Part shown: one piece after another, positions 54,965 through 64,000 of the stretch
Numbering within the stretch: position 1 is the first letter of the stretch
Layout of the letters: each line of letters starts with the position of its first letter
NCBI GenBank assembly: GCA_021030915.1
Contig: JAGEMR010000094.1
Span: 1-64,000 of the forward strand
DNA: 64,000 nt
Source of the DNA: Astrothelium macrocarpum
Taxonomy: Eukaryota > Ascomycota > Dothideomycetes > Trypetheliales > Trypetheliaceae
Direction: 5' to 3'
The notes under the pieces: generated by a model
The model's input: the letters and a program-made list of their open reading frames with translations, nothing else
Database searches by the model: none
Told to the model about the DNA's origin: nothing
Position numbers and translations under genes: made by a program

Positions 54965-56987
54965 ATGTCAGGGCCACAGCCTTCGCTCCGTGCAGCATAT
55001 GCCAAGAGCATCCTTCGTCGCCATCTCGAGCAGAAGTATAATGCTGTATATGGGCTCGATGGCCGCCAAAGATTACCACCGAAGCACATTGTAACATCTA
55101 TCGCGGATAGGCCATCAGCTCGTCCGCCTAGTGATATACCCATCTGTATTGTCGGCGCGGGGTCTGCTGGTCTAACAGCCGCTATTCTTTTGCGACTGTG
55201 TGGCTTCACAAGCATAGACATCTACGAAGCTACAGTTAACCATGGTGGCCGATGCTACTCATATACATTCCAGAATGGACCAGACTGTCCGCATAATTAT
55301 TACGATGTTGGAGCGATGAGAATCCTACAAATTTCAACGATGCAAAGGTATGTGTGAGCCGTCAGCTCAATCGACTTGGCGCTGATCCCTAACGTGTAAG
55401 TACATTCAATATGATCGACTGGCTGAACGACCCGGAACAAGCCCGGACCGTTACGAAGACTTCTTACACGTATAAGACTGGCAAGGAGCCGACGATGTAC
55501 TATTACAGTTCCAGTACCCAGAACAATCGCAAATTTGACGATTTCATGCAAGAACTCCTAAAGTCGAATGATTTCCTTGATCAGGAAGGACAGCCAACCG
55601 AAGATTTCGATGCCGCGTTCTGGAACTACATCAAAAGCTCAGATACTCCAGACAGTTATTCGACCAGGAGTTTTTTGTCAAATAATAAGTAAAATATACT
55701 GCTCTCCGTCGATCTTGGGTTTCTTTGTGGCTAATTTGCTTGCAGCTGGACATTTGAAGACATTGAGACGGCCGAGACGTTGGATACGTAAGTGATGCGC
55801 GTGGCAAATTGAGAATACATCGTTTCTGACAGCAGAAGGTCTACTGGACTGTTTGATCAAGCCTTCATGGAGACAATCTGTGATTGGTACGACTTTAACG
55901 TTGCCGCATCTCGGCCGTGGTGGCGAATTGAGGGAGGCATGGCGAAATTGACAGATGCTATGTATAATGTAGCAATGCAGCGAGGGGTGAACATTTCTTG
56001 GAGCTGTCCGGTTACCGTTCTGAAAGATAACAGCGGAACAATTAGCGTGACGTATGTTGATCAGACCGGCCAGAACTCCAAGAACTATAACGTTGTCTTC
56101 AATACTACTACCTTTGGCTGCCTCCAACGTATGGATCTTCAAGACCTGCAGCTTTCGAAAGACACTCTCGTTGGGATTCGAGCACTCAGCTACGATCGTG
56201 CAACAAAAGTTGCCATCAAATTCACTAATCCCTGGTGGAGTAAGCTGCTTCCCGATTTGGCCTCTGGAGGACTCTCTTCAAGCGATTTACCCATCAGCAA
56301 TGTCGTTTACCCGTCCTGGAATGACAATATCAATGTCGCTTACCCGTCCCAGGATGACAATACCAATGTTGCTCATACTATCATCGTGTCTTATTCGTGG
56401 GCTCAAGACGCAACTCGTATTGCTTCCCTTATCTCCTCTAATGGACAAGAACGGATCGATGGCGAAGATGACCCCGTTATAGAATTATGTTTCGCTAATC
56501 TCGTGAAGCTCTGGTCGAGTATTACGAAACCTAAAGGTACCGATTTGATGCAAGAACTTCGGAAGTCTTACATCGCGCATCACGCATTCTCCTGGGCACA
56601 TAATCGCTACACTGCAGGCGGATTTGCGCTGTTCGGTCCGCAACAATTCGCGAATATGTACAAACAGTTTACTCAGCCATTGTGCAAAAACAAATTACTG
56701 ATTTGCGGAGAGGCGGTCAGCGCCCATCATGTAAGTCATTTTGCTTCCCGGACTCTACTGGAAGCAAGTCTACTCACATGGCGGCAAAGGCATGGATTTC
56801 CGGAGCCCTCGACAGTGCCTATCATGCAGTCACAGCTTGGGCTGAAGCGAACCAGGACCAGGAGTCCCTCAAAATATTAAAGGAAAGCCCGCTTGGTGGA
56901 GGAGTCGGAAAGCATCCTGCAGAGGTCAGCGAAATGCTGCTGTATTGGAATGCCAAGCTTGCAGGCAAAGAGTTCAAATCGAACTAA
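54965..56987 (+). CDS. FAD-dependent amine / L-amino-acid oxidase
   Basis: Five exons, 54965-55347, 55401-55688, 55746-55787, 55833-56730 and 56790-56987, give 602 residues; the introns are 45-59 bp. The FAD-binding Rossmann motif is ICIVGAGSAGLTAAILL at about residue 60, followed by IYEATVNHGGRCYSY. The central part has WWRIEGGMAKLTDAM, and near the C-terminus LLICGEAVSAHHAWISGALD closes the FAD site. The family oxidises L-amino acids or amines to imines with hydrogen peroxide release. No signal peptide is seen, so it is probably intracellular. The third intron ends in CAGCAG, giving a NAGNAG choice that adds or drops one arginine. A 33-bp duplication near residue 400 gives VVYPSWNDN and VAYPSQDDN in tandem. 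Confidence 0.85.
56311..56376 (+). repeat. 33-bp coding duplication in the oxidase gene
   Basis: Two adjacent copies encode YPSWNDNINVA and YPSQDDNTNVA. The frame is kept, adding 11 residues. Confidence 0.7.
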
Positions 56988-57554
56988 AAAGTACGGGGAG
57001 AGTAGGCTTGCTAGCGTGCTATCCCTTTTCTAAGTTGGGAGAAGCGTATCGAGTAGCGTTTTTAGCGTGAGCAGGAACTTTTGAAAGCGCTCTCCGTACT
57101 CTAATCACGTTGAGAATCATCGCGTCTATATACATTTCATTTCCGCTGGACTCTGAATGGAACGAGTTTTGAGGCAGCCACTTTGTTCAACATTGGCCAT
57201 TTCAACTCCGGTGCTTGAGCAAACAGGATGGGGACTTGTGGAGTTGGTGTGCAATGGTCAGCAGGAAAGGTTGACTATCAAGCCACAGGATATAGGATTT
57301 GCCAGAATAATCGAGGAACAAGCCAAAACTGATTGAGAACCTAAGTTCTGACTTCGATACAACTTTCCAGAAAAAAGGCAATGCGGGGGCTTATTTCTGA
57401 TTGAATGATGATGCTAAACAAAAATTGCCAATAATTAACTTAACACATGCTAAATTTAGACGTTGTTGCTCCCATCCTGGTTCTGGTGGGTTGCGGGTGC
57501 TAAAGCAGCGGCGATTTGAGACAAAAACGGACCAAAATTCCCCAGCACATAGCA
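56988..57554. other. convergent intergenic region
   Basis: 3' flank of the oxidase gene. On the minus strand, just after the stop at 57555, the frame reads CYVLGNFGPFLSQIAAALAP before the next stop, which may be the remains of the missing part of the gene upstream. Confidence 0.5.
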
Positions 57555-57989
57555 TTATTGAAGTAATGTTCCAAACGTGTACCTATTTTCGTACCAGGCA
57601 TCCAGGTCCAAAAACTTTAAATTTGATTGGAAGCAACATTTCGGGAATATTTTCATGGAGTAGGCCTCGTAACATAATCCAGGCCAGACAGCATGCTCGA
57701 AATCGTCAAGCACTTCACCATTCGACTGGTGATTTTGTATGGTAACTCGACGTCGTTTTGCCTGTGATATCGAACGAGAAGGCGCGAGGCTACGCTTGTG
57801 CTTGTGTGGTACTCCATGGGAGCCAACTTGCTGGTGAGATATCGCAGGTGCGACCTCTTTGAGCAATCCTTGGAAGCGATCGATCCGGGGCGATACTAAG
57901 GTGGTATTATCAGTGTCAGTATCATCGGTGCAACCTGAGGGGTGGTTCAAGATATAGTACGAAATATCTTCTGTTGGCAGAAGGCTCAT
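57555..57989 (-). CDS. truncated relative of the SANT protein
   Basis: Single open frame of 144 residues from the ATG at 57989. The first 85 residues are hydrophilic with a basic patch (KRSLAPSRSISQAKRRRV) that could be a nuclear signal. Residues about 94-140 (DDFEHAVWPGLCYEAY, then FP and further matches) align without gaps to the start of the SANT protein at 9518 (HDFDGEVWPTLCHQAY), with about 13 identities in 35 positions. The frame stops where the homologue continues into its second exon, and no splice donor fixes it. It is either a short paralogue or a pseudogene; the SANT part is absent. Confidence 0.5.
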   Translation of the reverse strand: MSLLPTEDISYYILNHPSGCTDDTDTDNTTLVSPRIDRFQGLLKEVAPAISHQQVGSHGVPHKHKRSLAPSRSISQAKRRRVTIQNHQSNGEVLDDFEHAVWPGLCYEAYSMKIFPKCCFQSNLKFLDLDAWYENRYTFGTLLQ

Positions 57990-58556
57990 CTTTGCTTGAA
58001 TGAATGATGCTGCAGGAAATATCGAGACTTTGATACATCCAATATGGCGGACTGCGAAGAAGACTTCGAGAAGTCAAGAAATGTATCTTGCCACAAATCA
58101 ACATGCTCTTGTCATAAATTGCCTTGTCACCGTAATATCCAACTTCTGACATTTAAAACACTGTATGATGTGTGCAAATAAGTTCTCTGTTTTACAAATT
58201 AGTCTCACTAGCAATCACAGCCTGCAACCTGTCTGGACATTCTGTTTACAGTATAAGCGGACATCACGTGGATATAATTCTCTATAATGCACGTTGTTAT
58301 ATTATGACCTTTCCCCTCTCGATAAGCTCTTAATCGATGCGTCATTTTCGCAGCAAAGCTACCACTGATAAGAAATGTTTGCAAGCTGTAGTTGATTTGA
58401 CTGCATAATGTTAAACCGAGAAACCAAAAACCATTAAATAGCATTAACCAATAGGTCATCCGACTGAATCAGATGAGTCTGCAAATGAAGAATCGAAATA
58501 GTCCGAGCAACATGCCCCGCTGTGCCAAACACCAAGGCAAAAAGTACAGAGTAGTC
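57990..58556. other. intergenic, nothing recognised
   Basis: Upstream of the truncated gene and 3' flank of the NACHT gene. A 76-codon frame at 57922-58152 overlaps the truncated gene in another phase and is not supported. Confidence 0.5.
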
Positions 58557-61500
58557 CTAGTAAACAGGTTCGGTATGATGAAATCCTCCCCCAAAGCCAT
58601 AGCTACGCCGTCCTGCAAACTTTATTCTCTTGTTCTTCTCCTCCGTCTTCGTCTTCTCCTCCTTCTCTTCTAACTCTTTCATCTCAGTGTCAATTTGCCA
58701 CTCACCAGTCTGAATTCCCCGATATTTTCCTAGATTATCCGTCGCTCCTGTGCTCCAGTTATCCGTTCTCACATTCAGACTGTGCTTGGTCCCGGCCTTT
58801 CGTGCCAGCTCCGCAGCCCCGTGCTCACTGCTCCCCCATCCGCCATGCCGAGCATAATCACGCTTGAGCAGTTCGATGACCTGGCCCACCTGCGCAGCAT
58901 TGACACTCTTTTCTCCTTGTGGTTCGTGAGCAATCTGTCGTAATAATTCCTCATGCACTCCCATAGACGCGTTGGATCTGCCTTGCTCGGTGCGTAACTC
59001 TGCCAGCAGTGTGGCCATCTTGTACGCTTCTGGCTCGAGCCATCCTCGGCTGCGCTTCAAGTTATAGCAAATTCTCTCACACAGATCAGCTGCTCCATTC
59101 ACATTGCCTGCCTTGTAGCGTGCGTGCACGAGCGCCTGACCAATTCGTAGTACCTTGTCGGCTTCCAAGTGATAGCGCACTCTACGCGACTTCCACAACT
59201 CCTCCAAAAGGAACTCGAGCTCGGGATAGTTTTCTTGGGCGCCGAGAAGACGCACAAATCCTGAAATGTCCTTGGATTGCATTTTCACGAATTCGACTTT
59301 CTCCTTACGGAAGACGTCAAGCAACACCGCCACGATAGCACGTGATGTTGCGAGCATGGCTGCGTGTAGTTTGGGGTCGGGAGAGCTGCGGGTGTCGAGA
59401 CCGGCAAGGTGGCGGGCAAGGAGGTAACCATAATTGACATTTTCTTGGACGTAAAAGTAGCGTCGTGCAGAGATAAGCTGGAAGGCAGCCTTGGCAGTGT
59501 CGTGAGCAGTCGCGAAAGAACCTTCCTTGACGAGAGCAGAGACCCTCGATTCGGCGGAGCGACAGACGATATGCCCAAAGTCAAGGGTGCGGGTCTCGCG
59601 ACCGAGCGAAGTGAGAAGGGCGAGGAAGAAAGTATAGACGCCTGTCTCCGGAGCATTAATGGAATCTTTGAAGGCGGATTGGAACAGTCCGAAGAGGGAG
59701 CGAGCAAGGATATCGGCTTGTGATTTGCGGGAGCGTTCAATCCAGAAGATGTAGAGGACAGCGCCAGCTTGAAGCTTGATCTCAGTGGTATTCTGCGATT
59801 TGAGGGTACTGGTGTAGGACTCGTATAGATAAGCTTCGAGGAGGATGTCAGCCATAACTTCCGAGAAGGAAAGCAAGGGCTTTGATGTGAGAGATTGCTC
59901 AAAGATAATCAAGAACACAAATGATATCTTCGAGACTTTGCCGATCGAAATAGTGATTTCAGTGGAAGAGGCCATGTCGCGGAGGATGATCAAATGATGC
60001 AATTGATGAAGAAGATCGTAACCAGCCTTTGTCAAACCCATGGACACGTATATAGAAGCAATGCTTGCTGCGGCAGAGTACATTTCGCTGGATGTTTTCG
60101 CAGTAGTGATTGTCTCAACAACGACGGACTGGAGCATACGGATGATAGTTGCCTCCTGCTTGCTCTGTTTCTGATACAGAATGAGGAGCTCGCGAAGCTG
60201 TGTAAGAGTATCTTCATGCCAGCACCCAAACTTGAATTTGAGGAGCTCGTATGTCTCCAGGCAGACAGCGATTCCTCGTTCGATTGTAGTTGTCGATGTC
60301 GATTTTCCGGTGGTAATCACCGTAACATACACTTTAGAAACACGTCGCTTTACTGTAGTTCTAGTTACTTCATCAATGACGAAAACCTCTTTGGTTGTTG
60401 TCGTGGTGCGCTTGATGATCTCCTCATAAATTGTGATGGCTTCGTGATAATGCTCTTCATGCTTCTCACAGATGAGAGCGAGAGCCATCATAGCTTTGAT
60501 GAGAATTGAAGTCGATGTATTGAAGCGCTTCGTCACGGTCTCACGATATTCCACAGTAAGCTTATACAGCACAGAGTATTCAACCTTGGCGTGGAATTCG
60601 AGGACATAGATGTACCGCTCATAGAGCGTCGTAACGATCTCCTCGGTAAAGACGATCTTTTCATCGTGATGATGGACAAAAGTTTCCCAGAGAAGAGCAC
60701 AGATCTTGCGAAGCTCAACCCAGCGTTTCTCTTCATGATAGTGACGGGTTACAATGATGGCTGCTTTGAATGCATCATGATGACAGTACTTGCTGCCCTT
60801 ATTCAACACCGTGACAATGTCGATGTAATATTTGTAAGCGTCCTTGTGTCCGAGGGTCATGCAAATTTCTCCTAGAGCATAAAGCGTCTGAATGGTGAGG
60901 TAATGAGACGCGCCACAGCGTTGCCTGTAACCATGTAGCAGCTCCAAGTAGACCTCAATGACTTTATCATGTCGGTGGTACTCCTCATAGAAACGGATCA
61001 GGACAAGAGATGTTTCCGTAACGCAGGCATCGTCAATGTCAAATGACGCTAAGCAAGCCCGATAGATACGCAGGTAAATTTCCTCAGCCTTCTCAAAATA
61101 CTTCTGGCGATGATAGCAAACCGCCAAACTTGTTGCGACACTGATTGTCTCTTTGATGTAAGTACCAGATAGGGTGATCTTGGCATCAACAGTGAGCAAA
61201 GCCTTCCATGTAAGTTCCAGGGAACGTTTAATCACGACCTCGCACTCGCTCCACTTCTCTTGAGACTGATAAAGCGTTATTAAGGCCATACATGCCTTGA
61301 AGAAGTGGACATCGACTTTGCTGGTCCGACATCGCTCGTAATGAGTTTCATAGATCTCTCGGACTACAGTTTCAGTCGTTGTAGTAACCTCTATGACCTT
61401 CCTCTTGTGTGTCTCTGTGGTTTCCTCAATCTCTTGGACAACTTCGGTAATGAGGACTGTGACTTTCAAGGCTTCTTCGTGAGTTGTTTTGCCATGGCTT

Positions 61501-64000
61501 TTGAACCAACCCCAAACCTTGTTGAAGATGGATGCAGCAACTGTCAATAGTTTGAAGGTCTTTAACAAGAAACCAAGCTCCTTGATCCAGATGATCAGCC
61601 TTTCATCTTGAATGGTGAGATGTTCGTACTCGGCCCAAAGGCACAGTAGAATGCTCTGGGCTTCCTCAACACGCTCGATACGTTGTAGAAATCGAAAATA
61701 TTCCATGGAGATTCTGATCTTCAGAATCTGATACTCGATAGAGGCATTAACACGGCATTTCTCGGAGATTCGACGCCAGTAATCGATGTAGAGTTTCTCC
61801 GCCAAGAACAATTTTCCCGCTCGTTCGTAGTTTCCACACATGAGTAGAATGATGGAGATACGGTCCTCACTGGTCTCCTCCTTATCCTCAGACTCTCTGA
61901 ACAAATAGTCGGTATACTCTTCAATCTTGCCGTGTGAGCCTTTCTTGCCCAGAATAACGGTCAAGCGACCCAAATGTCCGGAGATTTTACGTGCCTTGGG
62001 ATGACGTTCACCGAATTCGATCAGAATGATACGATGCAACTCCCTATAGACAGCGGCAGCGTTTTCCTCCTCGTTGAGTTGTTCGTATAGCAAGGCCAGA
62101 GCCTCATACCATTTGATGAGCTGGTCAGTAGTCTTTTTGGACTTGTTCTTGCAAATCTCAATCATGAGTTTGATCATCGTCTCACGATAAATCACTATCT
62201 CTGTGCGCTTCTCGATCCTTATAGTTTCAGTGCAAATCAGGAAGAGACTTGTGCATTTTTCAACGACAATACTGAACTTGTAGATGACGACCTGACCAAT
62301 CATAGAAGCATGGTAAAAGTATTCGGCAGCTTTGAGCTGATTCGAGATATCGCGATGGATAAGCGCTAAGATGATCATCGTCTGCATCACCGATCGATGC
62401 TTTTCCCCAAAGCAAACTTTGCGGATCTGTAGGGCCAGATCGTGATGTTTGATCATCTCTGATTTCGACATTTGGCGTTGCCAACTTGACCATTCAAGAA
62501 GGCTGAAATAGGAAGATTCAGGAAAGATATCTTTGAAAGTGGCAGGCAACTTGATTTCGCCATTGTGACCGTGCAAAGTCGACGACTGGAAATGAATGAC
62601 CCAGTTGCGAACAATGTACTCCAAGAGTAAGTGCGAGCTAAATGTGTCTTCAATAACAGAATGCCCAAGAATGTCGAAAGAAGGATCCTCGCTGGTCGTG
62701 AGATGATATCTCGCATAGAAAAGCAGTCGTTGCGTAATCTCTGCGTGGGCCGCTGCAAGAGATACCAGGGCCTTGCCGCTCAAATCGTGCGAGAAGAAAT
62801 GCCGGATTGCCGAATGCTTGAAGCGAACCAGATCGTTTCGTATGACAACTAGACCGGATAAATGTGTTGCAATATGTTTGCGAACATTGATTGATTTGGC
62901 AATCGTGTGGTTATGAAGGTCAATGCTTAACAGCTCTTCAATTTCGCTGACAGTCAAGGGTCTTTGCGCCACGAGTATGAACTCGAAGATGAGACGAGTG
63001 GTGACATTCTTCAAGTCTATATGTTCGATTACCTTGTGGAGGACCGCGTGAAGATCGCCGTGGATGTCGTGACTGGTCTTGGAGAAGCTAGCTTGGGAGT
63101 GCTCCCTGTTGAGCAAACGCACCACCAGATAAGCCCATAGAAAAGAGCCCCGAGCTTTCTTTACCAGCTTCTCAACAAGCTCTTTCTGAATTGCATGACT
63201 TTGCGAGTGGAAGTGCTGGTTGTGTGCAAGGGATTCATGGAAGTAGAGTGATATATCGCGTTCATTGTGGTCGGGTGTGATGACCAGGTGTTTGCAGCCA
63301 GCAAGGCCCAGATGAGAGATTGGCTTGGATATCGTAATGGCCCTTACTCGATCGAAGTGACCAACGCATTCGTGAATGTGTTTGTGTAGTTGCGCGGCAG
63401 ATTCGTGTCCGACAACTTCGTCGAGGGCGTCGACGATGATTACCAGTGACGAACCCTGATGCTGGACAGTCTTCAGTCCAATTCTGAGAGACTCCCAAAG
63501 AGATTTTTCAAGCTCAGCGTTAGAACTTGCTTCGAACGCCTTGATAAGCGATTCGTAAAGATGAATATCACCAACGTTACGCTCAAGCAACTGAGCCAAG
63601 ATACTTTTAAGGAAAGCTATTGGACTTGCTTCTGACCGAGCATCACTGGCGAAGGTGTATGAGAGTGTTTCATAAGAAACATCGTCAAAGGGTTGTTGTA
63701 ACCTTTCCTTGATCCAATCGGTGAGCATGCTCTTTCCACAGCCAGATGCGCCGGTAATCGTAAAGGTGCGTTCGTTGTGCCCAAAGAAGTTGAGCAAATA
63801 ATCCTCAATCCATTCGCAGGTGCCCTCGACGCGCTCTGCTCTTTCGGCTAAGCGGCCGAAAACCAGGGCCCCAGCAGACTGATCGACAGGGCTTAGCTTG
63901 TGATGAATATCTTCGATGCTGTACGTGTAGCGCTTGCCATGAAGCTTGGAATTCCATAGATGACTCGAAAGTCGCTGCTTCTTGCGCCAGATGTTGTCGA
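58557..64000 (-). CDS. NACHT-TPR protein (STAND/NLR-like), 5' end outside window
   Basis: An open frame of 1,813 codons runs from the right edge to the stop at 58557; the true start lies beyond 64000. Visible order: a short N-terminal part (WRKKQRLSSHLWNSKLHGKR), then the NACHT NTPase with Walker A ITGASGCGKSMLTDWI (about 63730-63760) and Walker B SLVIIVDALDEVVG (about 63416-63460). A winged-helix-like part (LIFEFILVAQRPLTVSEIEE, FKHSAIRHFF) follows, then about 1,200 residues of helical TPR-like repeats with Thr-rich inserts. The end is charged (KELEEKEEKTKTEEKNKRIK) and stops in HTEPVY. Such fungal proteins act as switches in non-self recognition and cell death; the effector domain, if any, is not in view. 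Confidence 0.82.
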   Translation of the reverse strand, partial: DNIWRKKQRLSSHLWNSKLHGKRYTYSIEDIHHKLSPVDQSAGALVFGRLAERAERVEGTCEWIEDYLLNFFGHNERTFTITGASGCGKSMLTDWIKERLQQPFDDVSYETLSYTFASDARSEASPIAFLKSILAQLLERNVGDIHLYESLIKAFEASSNAELEKSLWESLRIGLKTVQHQGSSLVIIVDALDEVVGHESAAQLHKHIHECVGHFDRVRAITISKPISHLGLAGCKHLVITPDHNERDISLYFHESLAHNQHFHSQSHAIQKELVEKLVKKARGSFLWAYLVVRLLNREHSQASFSKTSHDIHGDLHAVLHKVIEHIDLKNVTTRLIFEFILVAQRPLTVSEIEELLSIDLHNHTIAKSINVRKHIATHLSGLVVIRNDLVRFKHSAIRHFFSHDLSGKALVSLAAAHAEITQRLLFYARYHLTTSEDPSFDILGHSVIEDTFSSHLLLEYIVRNWVIHFQSSTLHGHNGEIKLPATFKDIFPESSYFSLLEWSSWQRQMSKSEMIKHHDLALQIRKVCFGEKHRSVMQTMIILALIHRDISNQLKAAEYFYHASMIGQVVIYKFSIVVEKCTSLFLICTETIRIEKRTEIVIYRETMIKLMIEICKNKSKKTTDQLIKWYEALALLYEQLNEEENAAAVYRELHRIILIEFGERHPKARKISGHLGRLTVILGKKGSHGKIEEYTDYLFRESEDKEETSEDRISIILLMCGNYERAGKLFLAEKLYIDYWRRISEKCRVNASIEYQILKIRISMEYFRFLQRIERVEEAQSILLCLWAEYEHLTIQDERLIIWIKELGFLLKTFKLLTVAASIFNKVWGWFKSHGKTTHEEALKVTVLITEVVQEIEETTETHKRKVIEVTTTTETVVREIYETHYERCRTSKVDVHFFKACMALITLYQSQEKWSECEVVIKRSLELTWKALLTVDAKITLSGTYIKETISVATSLAVCYHRQKYFEKAEEIYLRIYRACLASFDIDDACVTETSLVLIRFYEEYHRHDKVIEVYLELLHGYRQRCGASHYLTIQTLYALGEICMTLGHKDAYKYYIDIVTVLNKGSKYCHHDAFKAAIIVTRHYHEEKRWVELRKICALLWETFVHHHDEKIVFTEEIVTTLYERYIYVLEFHAKVEYSVLYKLTVEYRETVTKRFNTSTSILIKAMMALALICEKHEEHYHEAITIYEEIIKRTTTTTKEVFVIDEVTRTTVKRRVSKVYVTVITTGKSTSTTTIERGIAVCLETYELLKFKFGCWHEDTLTQLRELLILYQKQSKQEATIIRMLQSVVVETITTAKTSSEMYSAAASIASIYVSMGLTKAGYDLLHQLHHLIILRDMASSTEITISIGKVSKISFVFLIIFEQSLTSKPLLSFSEVMADILLEAYLYESYTSTLKSQNTTEIKLQAGAVLYIFWIERSRKSQADILARSLFGLFQSAFKDSINAPETGVYTFFLALLTSLGRETRTLDFGHIVCRSAESRVSALVKEGSFATAHDTAKAAFQLISARRYFYVQENVNYGYLLARHLAGLDTRSSPDPKLHAAMLATSRAIVAVLLDVFRKEKVEFVKMQSKDISGFVRLLGAQENYPELEFLLEELWKSRRVRYHLEADKVLRIGQALVHARYKAGNVNGAADLCERICYNLKRSRGWLEPEAYKMATLLAELRTEQGRSNASMGVHEELLRQIAHEPQGEKSVNAAQVGQVIELLKRDYARHGGWGSSEHGAAELARKAGTKHSLNVRTDNWSTGATDNLGKYRGIQTGEWQIDTEMKELEEKEEKTKTEEKNKRIKFAGRRSYGFGGGFHHTEPVY

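Overview
The window is nuclear DNA from a filamentous ascomycete (Pezizomycotina). The evidence is protein-coding genes broken by short introns, mostly 45-80 bp, with GTAAGT-type donors and CTAAC/CTAAT branch sites. It also rests on fungal-only families: C-14 sterol reductase, an ascomycete laccase with a DSGL tail, Zn2Cys6 factor, DUF2985, DUF7053, fungal rhodopsin-like membrane protein and a NACHT-TPR protein. I cannot fix the order or genus; a leotiomycete is plausible but unproven. No tRNA, rRNA, CRISPR array or intact transposon was seen.

Layout. Positions 1-1920 are an extremely AT-rich block that looks RIP-mutated, with three 42-bp tandem units preserved in it and a decayed gene for a mitochondrial-type protein at its edge (about 2110-2420). 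From 2.7 kb on, 26 coding regions sit on both strands. 2.7-19.7 kb holds a one-pass membrane protein, Nse3 (Smc5-6 complex), a secreted GH79 glycosidase, a SANT/Myb protein with internal repeats, a coiled-coil protein divergent from splicing factor SF3b5, a small four-helix membrane protein, a laccase, ERG24 and ATG27. 20-38 kb holds a 1,421-residue dynamin-type GTPase, a disordered protein, tRNA endonuclease subunit Sen15, a DUF2985 membrane protein and a large Zn2Cys6 regulator. 38-51 kb holds a DHA1 drug/proton antiporter, an isochorismatase-like hydrolase, an alpha/beta-hydrolase-fold protein with a hexapeptide minisatellite and no nucleophile serine, a fungal rhodopsin-like protein, a NYN-like plus CCCH zinc finger protein and a DUF7053 protein. 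51-64 kb is more accessory: an NCS1 permease, an orphan coiled-coil gene, an FAD amine oxidase behind an 11-bp tandem array, a truncated relative of the SANT protein, and a NACHT-TPR protein running off the right edge.

The genes do not form an obvious pathway cluster. Housekeeping genes (Nse3, SF3b5, ERG24, ATG27, Sen15) alternate with secreted or transport functions suited to a plant-associated or litter-degrading life (GH79, laccase, MFS, NCS1, amine oxidase). The least ordinary items are the NYN-like/CCCH protein (a possible fungal Regnase-like RNase), the SANT protein and its truncated relative near the NACHT-TPR gene, the hydrolase-fold pseudoenzyme, and the large GTPase. Exon-intron structures were derived by eye from splice signals and reading-frame continuity, not from transcripts.
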